Origin: Solimonas sp040066175
Lineage (GTDB): Bacteria; Pseudomonadota; Gammaproteobacteria; Nevskiales; Nevskiaceae
DNA length: 64,000 bases
Reading direction: 5' to 3'
Assembly (NCBI RefSeq): GCF_040066175.1
Contig: NZ_JBEAAM010000015.1
Location: 52,819 to 116,818, forward strand
Shown here: positions 35,030 through 44,162 of the stretch, piece by piece
Layout of the letters: each line of letters starts with the position of its first letter
How positions within the stretch are numbered: the stretch's first letter is position 1
Program-made: the position numbers and the translations under genes
Notes under the pieces: model-generated
Databases searched by the model: none
What the model was told of the DNA's origin: nothing
The model's input: the letters and a program-made list of their open reading frames with translations, nothing else

Positions 35030-36796
35030 TCAGCGCCCACGCAGGAACAGCCGGTCGAGATCCGCCATGCCGATCTGCACCCAGGTCGGGCGGCCGTGAT
35101 TGCACTGACCGGACAATTCGGTGCGCTCCATGTCGCGCAGCAGCGCGTCCATCTCCGGCAGCGTCAGGCGGCGGTTGGCCTTGATCGCGGCCTTGCACGC
35201 GATATCGGCGAGCACGCGATACTGCGCTTCCAGCGCCTGGCCGAAATGGCTCAGCGACTCGCGGCGCTCCTCGTCGTGCACCAGGTCGCGGATCAGCGCC
35301 TGCACTTCACCCAGCGGCAGCAGGGACGGCAGGGCGCGCACGCGCACCGCCGCCGGGCCGGCACGATCGATGTCGATGCCAAGGCGATACAGCTCGTCAC
35401 GTCTGGCTTCGAGCGCGTCGGCCTCGTCCTCGTGCAACGCGATCGTCTCCGGCACCAGCAGTGCCTGCGCGGGGATCCCTCCCTGCTCCAGCTGCGTCTT
35501 CATGCGCTCGTAGAGGATGCGCTCGTGCGCCGCGTGCGCATCGACGACGATCAGGCCGTGGCGATTCTGCGCGAGCACATAGACTCCGTGCAGCTGCGCG
35601 AGCGCATGGCCGAGCGCCGGCTCGGCTGCGGGCGGTGTCGGCAACCGGTAGTTCGCGGCCGCCTCGGCGACGGCCGTGCTCGGCATCGACTCGGGCCCGG
35701 CCGACTGCGGCGGATCGTAGTGCATCGATACCTGTGCCGGCTGCGACGCAGGTACGGTCTGCGTGGCGAGCGTCAGGCGATGGTGGTGCTCGGGCTCCGG
35801 TCGCACCCGGCGCAGTGCCTGGTGCACTGCGCCGAACAGCATGTCGTGGACGCGGCCGGCGTCGCGGAAACGCACCTCGGTCTTCTGCGGATGCACGTTG
35901 ACATCGACCGCCTGCGGATCGAGCTCCAGGTAGAGCACATAAGCCGGGAAATGCGTCGAGTGCATGACGTCGGCAAAGGCGCGTCGCAGCGCGGCGCCCG
36001 GCAGGCGATCGCGCACCAGCCGCCCGTTGACGTAGAGGAACTGCAGGTCGGCCTGGGTGCGCGCGAAACTCGGCAGGCCGATCCAGCCATGCAGGCGCAT
36101 GCCCATCCTGGATTCGTCGAGCGTCACCGCTTGCGTGACGAACTCGGCGCCGCAGATCGCCTCGATGCGCGCCTGGCGCGCCCGCGCGCTGTCGGCGGGC
36201 GCCAGTTCCCAGACGCGGCGCTGGTTGTGCCGCAGCGCAAAGGCGACGTCGAAGCGCGACAGCGCGATGCGTTCGAGCGCCTGCTGTGCGTGCCGGAACT
36301 CGGTGCTCTCGGCCTTGAGGAACTTGCGGCGTGCAGGCGTGTTGAAGAACAGGTCGCGGACCTCGACACTGGTCCCGGGCGGATGTGCGCACGGCGCCGG
36401 ACGCGCGCCGTCCAGCTGCCCGTCGCCGCCCACACCCCAGCCGTGGGTCGCATCGGCGGTGCGCGAGACGAGCCGCAGGCGCGCGACCGACAGGATGCTG
36501 GGCAAGGCCTCGCCACGGAAGCCCAGCGTGGCGACGCGCTGCAGGTCGTCAAGGCTGGTGAGCTTGCTGGTCGCGTGCCGCTGCAGCGCGAGCACCAGCT
36601 CGTCCGCGTCGATGCCGGTGCCGTCGTCGCGCACGCGGATCAGCCCGATGCCGCCGCGCTCCAGTTCGACTTCGACGCGCCGCGCGCCGGCATCGAGGCT
36701 GTTCTCGACCAGTTCCTTGACGACCGCGGCCGGCCGCTCCACGACCTCGCCGGCTGCAATCTGATTGATGAGCTGATCGGGGAGGACGCGAATCAT
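35030..36796 (-). CDS. mutL: DNA mismatch repair protein MutL, endonuclease type
   Basis: Mismatch-repair coordinator, 588 residues. The GHKL ATPase part shows ELVENSLDAGARRVEVELER, VRDDGTGIDADEL, HATSKL and TLGFRGEALPSI. The C-terminal dimerisation domain has DAHAAHERILYE near residues 416-427, which matches the nicking motif DQHA(X)2E(X)4E except that Gln is replaced by Ala. Such MutL proteins act without MutH, which fits a non-enteric gammaproteobacterium. A disordered linker joins the two parts. Confidence 0.95.
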   Translation of the reverse strand: MIRVLPDQLINQIAAGEVVERPAAVVKELVENSLDAGARRVEVELERGGIGLIRVRDDGTGIDADELVLALQRHATSKLTSLDDLQRVATLGFRGEALPSILSVARLRLVSRTADATHGWGVGGDGQLDGARPAPCAHPPGTSVEVRDLFFNTPARRKFLKAESTEFRHAQQALERIALSRFDVAFALRHNQRRVWELAPADSARARQARIEAICGAEFVTQAVTLDESRMGMRLHGWIGLPSFARTQADLQFLYVNGRLVRDRLPGAALRRAFADVMHSTHFPAYVLYLELDPQAVDVNVHPQKTEVRFRDAGRVHDMLFGAVHQALRRVRPEPEHHHRLTLATQTVPASQPAQVSMHYDPPQSAGPESMPSTAVAEAAANYRLPTPPAAEPALGHALAQLHGVYVLAQNRHGLIVVDAHAAHERILYERMKTQLEQGGIPAQALLVPETIALHEDEADALEARRDELYRLGIDIDRAGPAAVRVRALPSLLPLGEVQALIRDLVHDEERRESLSHFGQALEAQYRVLADIACKAAIKANRRLTLPEMDALLRDMERTELSGQCNHGRPTWVQIGMADLDRLFLRGR

Positions 36797-36871
36797 CGCG
36801 CTAGTTTACGCGGCCCGCCGGTCTCGACAGCAGCGGACGGAGCCTCCGTCTCGCACGGAATGCCCGTCCCG

Positions 36872-36909
36872 TGACCAACAAAAAACCCGGTGACCAACAA
36901 AAAACCCGG
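36872..36909. repeat. tandem duplication of 19 bases
   Basis: TGACCAACAAAAAACCCGG occurs twice, perfectly, at 36872-36890 and 36891-36909. On the minus strand each copy is the T-rich tail of a terminator. Only the copy next to amiC retains the hairpin. Confidence 0.9.
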
Positions 36910-36928
36910 ACGGCAGAGCCGTCCGGGT
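36898..36928 (-). terminator. intrinsic terminator after amiC
   Basis: A perfect 11-bp stem ACCCGGACGGC / GCCGTCCGGGT with TCT loop, followed by a run of T on the minus strand. It lies 15 bases past the amiC stop and separates amiC from mutL. Confidence 0.92.
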
Positions 36929-36942
36929 CAATGCAGCCCCCG

Positions 36943-38175
36943 TTACCGGGAGACGCCTTGGGTGAACGAAGTCTCGCGCAGCGCCCCCTCGCCGGAGCGG
37001 CCGGCGTACTGCAGTGGTGCATCGGTCTGCACGACCTGCTGCTGGGGCCGGTAGCTGTTGAAGTAGCCGTGGATACCTTCGAGGATCTGCTGCGCCAGCT
37101 TGGACTGGAACGTCGCCGACGCCAGCAGCTTCTCTTCATGCGGGTTGGTGATGAACGCCGTTTCGACCAGCACCGAGGGGATGTCCGGCGCCTTGAGCAC
37201 GGCAAAGCCCGCCTGCTGGATCTCCGGCTTCTGCAGCTGGTTGACCTTGGCCATGGAGCCGAGGATGCGGCTGCCGACGTCGAAGCTCGCCTCCATCGTC
37301 GCCCCCTGCGAAAGGTCGATCAGCACTGCGGCCAGCTCGTTGTCCTTGTCGTGGATGCCGACGCCGCCGACCAGATCGGCCGCGTTCTCCTTGTGCGCGA
37401 GCCAGCGGGCGTGCTCGCTGGTCGCGCCGCGGTTGGACAGCACATAGACCGCCGTGCCGCGCATGTCGCGGCGCGTGAACGCATTGCAGTGCACCGACAC
37501 GAACAGATCGGCCTGATGCCGGCGCGCGACGTTGACACGGTCGCGCAGGCCCACGTAGTAATCGCCGTCGCGGGTCAGCACCGCACGCATGTTCGGCGTG
37601 TCGTTGATCAGCTTCGCCAGCTTGCGCGCCACGGCCAGCGCGACGTCCTTCTCCAGCAGGCCGCTACCGCCCTTGGCGCCGGGATCCTCGCCGCCATGCC
37701 CGGCATCCACGGCAATCACGATCGGCTTGTCACGCAGCTGCACGGCCGACGCCGGCTCGGGACGCGGCGGCGCCGCAACCGCGGCGAGCTCGCCGGCCGG
37801 ATTGGCCAGATCGACGACGAGCCGGTAGCCGTAGTCGGCGTTGGGGGGCAGCACGAAGCTGGTCGCGAAGACCTTGTCGCGCACATCGAGCACCACGCGC
37901 ACGCTGTCGCCGCGTGCGCCACCGCGCAGGCGTTCGACCACACCACGCCCCGTCGCAGCTTCGATGCGCGCGATCGCGCCGCGCGTGAGACCGTCGATAT
38001 CGACGACGACCCGCTGCGGATCGCTGAGCGTGAACAGCTTGTGCTGGACCTCGCCGTCGAGATCGAACACCACGCGGGTCGCTTCGGGGCCTTCCCACAG
38101 GCGCAGGTCGCGCAACTCCGCCGCACCGACCGCAGGCGCAACGAGCATTCCGACAAGGACCCAAGCCCAACGCAT
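36943..38175 (-). CDS. amiC: N-acetylmuramoyl-L-alanine amidase with AMIN domain
   Basis: Periplasmic cell-division amidase that cuts peptides from peptidoglycan glycans. 410 residues with a signal peptide (about 1-19, MRWAWVLVGMLVAPAVGAA), an AMIN domain (about 22-125) and an Amidase_3 domain (about 175-400). The zinc site is in AVDAGHGGEDPGAKG, with LRDRVNVAR, SVHCNAF and SVLVETAFITNPHEE. It carries no LysM at the C-terminus. I chose the ATG at 38175 because an earlier in-frame codon would place residues before a normal signal peptide. The amiB/amiC naming is uncertain. Confidence 0.9.
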   Translation of the reverse strand: MRWAWVLVGMLVAPAVGAAELRDLRLWEGPEATRVVFDLDGEVQHKLFTLSDPQRVVVDIDGLTRGAIARIEAATGRGVVERLRGGARGDSVRVVLDVRDKVFATSFVLPPNADYGYRLVVDLANPAGELAAVAAPPRPEPASAVQLRDKPIVIAVDAGHGGEDPGAKGGSGLLEKDVALAVARKLAKLINDTPNMRAVLTRDGDYYVGLRDRVNVARRHQADLFVSVHCNAFTRRDMRGTAVYVLSNRGATSEHARWLAHKENAADLVGGVGIHDKDNELAAVLIDLSQGATMEASFDVGSRILGSMAKVNQLQKPEIQQAGFAVLKAPDIPSVLVETAFITNPHEEKLLASATFQSKLAQQILEGIHGYFNSYRPQQQVVQTDAPLQYAGRSGEGALRETSFTQGVSR

Positions 38176-38252
38176 AGCGACAATCCGCAGGATTTGCCCG
38201 AACGCTACTCCCATCGCCGGCAAAGCGCAAGATGCCTTTCCCTCAGTAAACA

Positions 38253-38744
38253 TCAAGATAGGCAACTTACTTCATGCAAATCCTGCAACTCGGCCAGGAG
38301 CCGGTCCAGCAGCGCGCCGTCGGCCGCCACCTCGAACCGGCGCACCTGGCCGGCGCCCTGCAGACGCACGCGGATGCGCGGCACCGGCAAACGCGCCTCC
38401 GCGCGCTCCGGCCATTCGACCAGCCAGACGTCCCGGTCGGGCGGATAGCTGTCCAGCCCCAGCCCCCACAGCTCCTCGGCGTCCTGCAAGCGGTACAGGT
38501 CCATGTGCACGACGGTGCAGGCGCCGATGTCGTAGGGTTCCATCAGCGTGTAGGTCGGACTGCGCACGGTCGAGCGCACGCCCAGCGCGCGCAGGAATCC
38601 GCGCGCCAGCGTCGTCTTGCCGGCACCGAGTTCGCCTTCGAGGAACACGATGGCCGGCTCGCCGCGCAGGGACCGCGCCAGCGCCGCGCCGGCCGCCTCC
38701 GTGGCAGCCGCGCCGCGCAGCTCGCAGCTCAGCGCCCGCGTCAT
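38253..38744 (-). CDS. tsaE: tRNA threonylcarbamoyladenosine biosynthesis ATPase TsaE
   Basis: P-loop ATPase needed for t6A37 modification with TsaBCD. The 163 residues show Walker A GELGAGKTTLARGF, RSPTYTLMEPY and VHMDLYRLQDAEELWGLGLD. The ATG at 38744 overlaps the nnrD stop by four bases, so it is translated together with it. amiC begins 77 bases downstream. Confidence 0.95.
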   Translation of the reverse strand: MTRALSCELRGAAATEAAGAALARSLRGEPAIVFLEGELGAGKTTLARGFLRALGVRSTVRSPTYTLMEPYDIGACTVVHMDLYRLQDAEELWGLGLDSYPPDRDVWLVEWPERAEARLPVPRIRVRLQGAGQVRRFEVAADGALLDRLLAELQDLHEVSCLS

Positions 38745-40210
38745 GGGTTCACGATCCCGCGCAGTTCGGCGAGCAGATCCTGCGGCAGCAACCCACGCTC
38801 GCCCCGCAGCGCGGCGCGGTCGCCGGCCAGCGCATGCGCGAGGACACCGAGCTCGGCCGCCTGCTGCGGTCCGTGCCCCTGCGCCCACAGTGCCGCGATC
38901 ACCCCGGTCAGCACGTCGCCCATGCCACCACAGGCCATGCCGGGATTGCCATACGGGCAGATCCGCGGCGTCACGCCGCCGACGAGGCTCCCGGCGCCCT
39001 TGAGCACCACCGTGCCCCCGTAACGCCGTTCGAGCGCGGCGACGCTGCCGGGGCGATCGAGCTGAACCTCCGCGGTGGTACAGCCGAGCAGACGCGCCGC
39101 CTCGCCCGGATGCGGCGTCAGGATCCAGCGCTCGCGGCGGCGCGGCAGGCGCGCCAGCAGGTTGAGCGCATCGGCATCGACGACCAATGGCGGATCCGCA
39201 GTGAGCACATGCGCGAACAAGGCCCGCGCCCACTCGTCCTGCCCCAGACCCGGCCCCAGCGCGACGACGCTCGCCCGCGCCAGTAGAGCATCGAGCTGCG
39301 CCACCGCGTCGATGCCGTGCACCATCAGCTCGGGCTGCGCGGCGGTCAGTGCCGCCGCATGCGCGGTCCGCGTCGCGACCGTCACCAGCCCCGCGCCGGC
39401 GCGTAGCGCGGCCCGGCCGGCCAGCAGGGCCGCGCCGGCCATGCCCAGATTGCCGCCCACCACGAGCACGTGTCCGGATCCGCCCTTGTGCGCGTCGCGT
39501 GGCCGGCGCCCGAGCCGACCCAGATCCGACTCGTGCTGCAGCCAGGCGGCCGGCTCCAGCTCGGCGAGGATTCCGGCCGGCACGTCGAGCGTGTCGAAGC
39601 AGCGCAGCCCGGCGCAATCCGGGCCGTGCCCGGTCCACAGGCCGAGCTTGTTGCCGATGAAGCTGACGGTCACATCGGCGCGCACGCAGGCACCGGGCGC
39701 GGTGCCGCGGCTCGCATCGAGACCGGAGGGGACATCCACCGCCAGCACGCGCGCGCCACGCCGTGCGGCGAGGTTGATCGCCTCGATGGCCTGCGCCGCC
39801 GCGCCCTCGGGGGGGCGCGACAGGCCCGTGCCGAACAGTGCGTCGATGACCCAGTCGCACGCCGGCAGCTGCGGCGGACAGTCCGCGCTGTCGCCGCCCT
39901 CGGCGAGCCAGGCCGCGCGCGCGGTGGCGGCATCGCCGCGATCCGGCGGCCGACCCACGCAGTACAGCTCGACCTCGGCGCGTGCCCGGCGCGCCAGTCG
40001 CGCGATCTCGTAACCATCGCCGCCGTTGTTGCCGCTGCCGCAGACAACGACCACGCGCCGCGGCACGCCCCAGCGTTCGGTCAGCACGCGCCAGCACGCC
40101 GCGGCCGCACGCTGCATCAGCGCATAGCCCGGAATGCCGCCGGCGATCGCACGGCGGTCGAGCTCGCGCACCTGGTCGGCCACGTACAATCGGCGCTGGA
40201 TCTCCTGCAT
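38741..40210 (-). CDS. nnr: bifunctional NAD(P)HX epimerase / ADP-dependent dehydratase
   Basis: Repairs hydrated NADH and NADPH. The 489 residues combine an N-terminal epimerase domain (about 1-210; VCGSGNNGGDGYEIARL, VIDALFGTGLSRPPEG) and a C-terminal ribokinase-like dehydratase (about 220-489; GNLGMAGAALLAGRAALRAG, NPGMACGGMGDVLTGVIAAL). I chose the ATG at 40210 (MQEIQRRLYVADQVRELD). It is divergent from queG with only 23 bases between the starts, so the promoters must overlap the genes. Confidence 0.94.
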   Translation of the reverse strand: MQEIQRRLYVADQVRELDRRAIAGGIPGYALMQRAAAACWRVLTERWGVPRRVVVVCGSGNNGGDGYEIARLARRARAEVELYCVGRPPDRGDAATARAAWLAEGGDSADCPPQLPACDWVIDALFGTGLSRPPEGAAAQAIEAINLAARRGARVLAVDVPSGLDASRGTAPGACVRADVTVSFIGNKLGLWTGHGPDCAGLRCFDTLDVPAGILAELEPAAWLQHESDLGRLGRRPRDAHKGGSGHVLVVGGNLGMAGAALLAGRAALRAGAGLVTVATRTAHAAALTAAQPELMVHGIDAVAQLDALLARASVVALGPGLGQDEWARALFAHVLTADPPLVVDADALNLLARLPRRRERWILTPHPGEAARLLGCTTAEVQLDRPGSVAALERRYGGTVVLKGAGSLVGGVTPRICPYGNPGMACGGMGDVLTGVIAALWAQGHGPQQAAELGVLAHALAGDRAALRGERGLLPQDLLAELRGIVNP

Positions 40211-40233
40211 CGCCACAGTATAGGGGGCGGCCG

Positions 40234-41346
40234 TTGCACCCCGACACGCCGACTGCAATCGCCCGCCAGATCCCCGTGTGGGCGCGCGAACTCGGATTCG
40301 CCGACGCCGAGGTGTCGGCGCGCCGGCTCGATGCCGACCGCGTGCACCTCGCCGACTGGATCGCGCTGGGCCGGCACGGCGGCATGTCGTTCATGGCACG
40401 CGACCCCGATCTGCGCGCCGAGCCCGAGCGCCTGCGCCCCGGCACGCTCAGCGTGATCAGCGCGCGCCTGCCCTACCGTCCCGACGCGGCCGACGCGCTG
40501 GCCCTGCTCGACGATGGCGCCCACGCCTACATCTCGCGCTACGCGCTGGGCCGCGACTACCACCGCGTCGTGCGTGCGCGCCTGCTCAGGCTCGGCCGAC
40601 GCATCGAGCAGGCCGTCGGTCCGCACGGCTACCGGGTGCTGTGCGACAGCGCGCCGGTTCTGGAAAAGGCGCTGGCACGGGATGCTGGCCTGGGCTGGAT
40701 CGGCAAGCACACGCTGCTGCTGAACAAGCAGGAAGGGTCCTGGTTCTTCCTCGGCGAGATCTACACCGATCTGCCGCTGCCGCCGACGCCGGGTGCGCCG
40801 CCGGATAACGGCTGCGGGCGCTGCACGGCCTGCATCAAGGTCTGCCCGACCCAGGCGATCGTCGCCCCGTACCAGCTCGACGCGCGCCGCTGCATCTCCT
40901 ACCTGACCATCGAGCATCACGGCAGCATCGACGAAGACCTGCGCCCGCTGATCGGCAACCGCATCTTCGGCTGCGACGACTGCCAGCTGGTGTGCCCCTG
41001 GAACCGCTACGCACGGCTGAGCGCCGACCCCGACTTCGCGCCGCGTCATGGACTGGACCGCGCGCGCCTGATCGACCTGTTCGGCTGGGACGAGGACGAA
41101 TGGCTGCGCCGTACCGAGGGCATGGCGCTGCGCCGCGCCGGCTACGCGCGCTGGCTGCGCAATCTGGCGGTGGCACTCGGTAACGCGCCGGCTTCGGACG
41201 AGATCATCGCGGCCTTGCAGCGACGCCTCGACCACCCCGACGAGATGGTGCGCGAGCACGTGCGCTGGGCGCTGGCCCGGCACGATCTGGCGATCAGCGG
41301 CGCAGGCCGGTCCGCTGCATCAGCACCGCCGTCGAGGGATCGATGA
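40234..41346 (+). CDS. queG: epoxyqueuosine reductase QueG
   Basis: Cobalamin and iron-sulfur enzyme that reduces epoxyqueuosine in tRNA. 370 residues, with two 4Fe-4S cluster motifs, CGRCTACIKVCPTQAI and CDDCQLVCPWNR, in the middle and a C-terminal HEAT-like segment. The start is TTG at 40234, and a GTG at 40276 is an alternative. Its 3' end overlaps the pgi 3' end by 53 bases on the opposite strand. Confidence 0.94.
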   Translation: MHPDTPTAIARQIPVWARELGFADAEVSARRLDADRVHLADWIALGRHGGMSFMARDPDLRAEPERLRPGTLSVISARLPYRPDAADALALLDDGAHAYISRYALGRDYHRVVRARLLRLGRRIEQAVGPHGYRVLCDSAPVLEKALARDAGLGWIGKHTLLLNKQEGSWFFLGEIYTDLPLPPTPGAPPDNGCGRCTACIKVCPTQAIVAPYQLDARRCISYLTIEHHGSIDEDLRPLIGNRIFGCDDCQLVCPWNRYARLSADPDFAPRHGLDRARLIDLFGWDEDEWLRRTEGMALRRAGYARWLRNLAVALGNAPASDEIIAALQRRLDHPDEMVREHVRWALARHDLAISGAGRSAASAPPSRDR

Positions 41347-42922
41347 CGGCATCCGACTGACGATCGAGGATCCGCCGGGTGAGCTGCTTGCCCAGTTCGA
41401 CACCCCACTGGTCGAAGGAATTGACGCCCCAGATCACACCCTGCACGAACGCCCGGTGCTCATAGAGCGCCAGAAGGGCCCCCAGATGCGCGGGATCGAG
41501 GCGCGGCAGCAGCAGGGTGTTGCTCGGTCGATCGCCGGGAAACACGCGGTGCGGGACGGCTGCCTCCAATGCCGCACCGGACAGGCCCGTCGCCTGCAGC
41601 TCCGCGCGCACCTCGTGCACCGACTTGCCACGCATCAGCGCCGCCGACTGCGCCAGACAGTTGGCCACCAGCATCCGCTGCATCTCGTCACAACCGGCGT
41701 CGCCCTCGACCGGCAGGATGAAATCGATGGCGTGAACCGCCGGTCCCTGATGCAGCATCTGGAAATAGGCATGCTGCGCGTTGCTGCCAACGCTGCCCCA
41801 CAGCGCCGGCGTCGTCGGGTGATCGACCGTGCGTCCGTCGCGGTCCACCCCCTTGCCGTTCGACTCCATCTCCAGCTGCTGCAGCCAGCCGCAGAACAGG
41901 GCGAGGCGCTGCGCGTAGGGCACGACGACCTGGCTCGCACAGCCGAGGAAGTTGCTGTTCCAGATGCCGATCAGCCCCAGCAGCACGGGCAGGTTGGCAG
42001 CTGCCGGCGCCTCGATGAAATGCCGGTCCATCGCGTGTGCGCCGGCGAGCAGCGCATCGAAGCGCTCCGGCCCGAGCGCCAGCATCGCGCTGAGCCCGAC
42101 GGCGCTCCATAGCGAATACCGGCCGCCGACCCAGTCCCAGAAGCCGAACATGTTGGCCGGCGCGATGCCGAACAAGGCGACCTCGCGCACGTTGGTCGAT
42201 ACCGCGACGAAGTGATGCGCCACCGCGGCCTCGCCCAGGGACTCGACCAGCCAGCTCCGCGCGCGACGCGCATTGGCCAGCGTCTCCTGCGTGGTGAACG
42301 TCTTGCTGACGACGACGAACAGGGTGGTCGCCGGCGCGAGCCCGGCCAGCACGTCGTTGAGATCGGCAGGATCGACGTTGGCGACGAAGCGCGGCCGTGG
42401 TCCGTCGACGAACGGCCGCAAGGCCTCGCAGACCATGCGGGGTCCGAAATCGGAGCCGCCGATGCCGATGTTGACGACATCGGTGATCGCCGCACCGGTC
42501 GCGCCGCGCCAGCCGCCACCGCGGACCGCGCCGGCGAACCGACGCATCGCGTCGAGCGTGGCGTGCACGTCGGCGAGCACATCGCCGTGGCGGCTGTCGA
42601 TGAAGCGCGCGCCCCGCGGCGCACGCAGCGCCATGTGCAGCGCGGGCCGCGCTTCGGTGCCGTTGACGCAGTCGCCGGCGAACAGCCGCTCGCGCCACTG
42701 CGCCAGCTCGCGCTCTTCCGCCAGGGCGATCAGCGCGTCGATCGCCGCTGCGTCGAGGCGCTGCTTCGCGTAATCCAGGTACAACCCGCAGGCCTGCGCC
42801 GAACAGCGCGTGACCCGCTGCGGATCGCGCGTGAACAGCTCGAGCGTGCGCATGGCGCGCAGGCGCTGCGCGTGCGCCTGCAGCGCTCGCCAGCGCCCGG
42901 TCTGCGTGGGCGAGGGCTGCAA
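41294..42922 (-). CDS. pgi: glucose-6-phosphate isomerase
   Basis: Interconverts glucose-6-phosphate and fructose-6-phosphate. The 542 residues show NIGIGGSDFGPRMV, VSKTFTTQETLANA, DWVGGRYSLWSAVGLS and the catalytic lysine motif SFDQWGVELGKQL. The start is TTG at 42922, 4 bases after the upstream small lipoprotein gene stops, and the N-terminus aligns with E. coli Pgi (PTQTGRWRALQAHAQRL). The C-terminal 17 codons overlap queG. Confidence 0.95.
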   Translation of the reverse strand: MQPSPTQTGRWRALQAHAQRLRAMRTLELFTRDPQRVTRCSAQACGLYLDYAKQRLDAAAIDALIALAEERELAQWRERLFAGDCVNGTEARPALHMALRAPRGARFIDSRHGDVLADVHATLDAMRRFAGAVRGGGWRGATGAAITDVVNIGIGGSDFGPRMVCEALRPFVDGPRPRFVANVDPADLNDVLAGLAPATTLFVVVSKTFTTQETLANARRARSWLVESLGEAAVAHHFVAVSTNVREVALFGIAPANMFGFWDWVGGRYSLWSAVGLSAMLALGPERFDALLAGAHAMDRHFIEAPAAANLPVLLGLIGIWNSNFLGCASQVVVPYAQRLALFCGWLQQLEMESNGKGVDRDGRTVDHPTTPALWGSVGSNAQHAYFQMLHQGPAVHAIDFILPVEGDAGCDEMQRMLVANCLAQSAALMRGKSVHEVRAELQATGLSGAALEAAVPHRVFPGDRPSNTLLLPRLDPAHLGALLALYEHRAFVQGVIWGVNSFDQWGVELGKQLTRRILDRQSDAVIDPSTAVLMQRTGLRR

Positions 42923-42926
42923 GCGC

Positions 42927-43202
42927 TTACCGGATCAGTCCGGGCGGTACGGTCACGGCCGGCGGTTCCGGGGGTTCCGGCAGTTCGACGCCACCGACGC
43001 CGGCAGACGGACGTCTGCGCTGTTGCTGTTGCATCGCCTGCTGCCGGCGCATGTCGTCCTCGGCCTCGCGACGCCCGCGCTCCTCCGCGGCACGCTCGCG
43101 TGCCAGTGCCTTGTCCTCGGCCGACCGCGGCTCGTTGCTCGCGCAGGCGGGCAGCAGCACCGACGCCACCACCAACAGGGCCGCCCAAGATCCGTGCTTC
43201 AT
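42927..43202 (-). CDS. small lipoprotein of unknown function
   Basis: 91 residues. The signal peptide MKHGSWAALLVVASVLLPAC ends at cysteine 20, a clear lipobox (LPAC). The mature part is a charged helix rich in Arg, Glu and Gln (RERAAEERGRREAEDDMRRQ), ending in a Pro-rich VELPEPPEPPAV segment. The ATG is preceded by a GAGG ribosome site. No family is recognised. It is 4 bases from pgi on the same strand. Confidence 0.75.
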   Translation of the reverse strand: MKHGSWAALLVVASVLLPACASNEPRSAEDKALARERAAEERGRREAEDDMRRQQAMQQQQRRRPSAGVGGVELPEPPEPPAVTVPPGLIR

Positions 43203-43304
43203 GATGATTCCTCGACTCCAGCTCAGTGCCGTGGATTGTTCCATAGGCGCAGCCGTTGCGGCGACTGGCGTCGTGCCGCACGCCCCGCAGCGCTGAACAC
43301 GGCA

Positions 43305-44162
43305 TTAACGGGCGGCGTTCCGGGCACGCGCCTGATCCATCGGCGGCACCAGCATCTGCGCATCGACGCGCGCATCGAACCAGTTGACGCGCCAGTCCAG
43401 GTGCGCGCCGGTCGCGCGGCCGGTCGCACCGGACAGGGCGATCGGCTCGCCCTGGCGCACGGCCTGACCCTCTTTGACGAGCAGCTTCGACAGGTGCAGG
43501 AACGCCGACGACAGGCCATGACCGTGATCGATCATCAGCGTGCCGCCGGTGTAGTACATGTCGGGATGCGCGAGGCTGACGATGCCGCTGGCCGGTGCGA
43601 ACACCTTCGTCCCGGTGGGTACGGCCACATCGACCCCGTAGTGCGGCTGTTTGGGTTCGCCGTTGAGGATGCGCTGGCTGCCGAACACGCCGGACACCGG
43701 GCCGATACACGGCCAGATGAAGGACTCGGCGAAACCCGCCAGGGGACTGTCGCGGTCCCGGGCCCTGGCCACCGCCGCTTGGTCGGCGGCGATGCGCGCC
43801 TGCACCTCCGGCGGCGGGGCCACCATCTTCGGCGGCAGCCCGTCGATGCGCTGGATGTCGTACCGACGCGCCTTGACCTGGGTCCGATAGCTGAGGCTCG
43901 CCGGCTCGTCGGGCAGCTGCACGCGCAGCTCGGCGGTCGGAGGCTCGTCGCGGTGCAAGCCGAAGACGAAACGACCGTCGGCATCGAGCCGCAGCTCGCG
44001 CGCATTGAACCAGACCCGCGCACCGACCGGCGCGCGGCCCACCAGCACGCCGCCCTGCACCCACTCACCGCGCAGCGTCACGCCGGGGATGTCCGTGCCC
44101 TCCATCGCCAGGGCCGCGGCCGGCAGCACGCTGACCAACACCATCCAGAACCAGGACCTCAC
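43305..44162 (-). CDS. M23-family (LytM) peptidase-like exported protein
   Basis: 285 residues. The signal peptide ends near residue 19 (AAALA). A small all-beta domain precedes the LytM domain at about 170-275, which has HYGVD (His174, Asp178), a middle His223 (FLHLSK) and GAHLDWRVNW, where the third ligand His is Asp256. M23 enzymes cut peptidoglycan cross-links with zinc bound by His, Asp and His. The Asp could still bind metal, so activity is open. The gene starts GTG and overlaps the histidine kinase stop by four bases. Confidence 0.9.
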   Translation of the reverse strand: MRSWFWMVLVSVLPAAALAMEGTDIPGVTLRGEWVQGGVLVGRAPVGARVWFNARELRLDADGRFVFGLHRDEPPTAELRVQLPDEPASLSYRTQVKARRYDIQRIDGLPPKMVAPPPEVQARIAADQAAVARARDRDSPLAGFAESFIWPCIGPVSGVFGSQRILNGEPKQPHYGVDVAVPTGTKVFAPASGIVSLAHPDMYYTGGTLMIDHGHGLSSAFLHLSKLLVKEGQAVRQGEPIALSGATGRATGAHLDWRVNWFDARVDAQMLVPPMDQARARNAAR

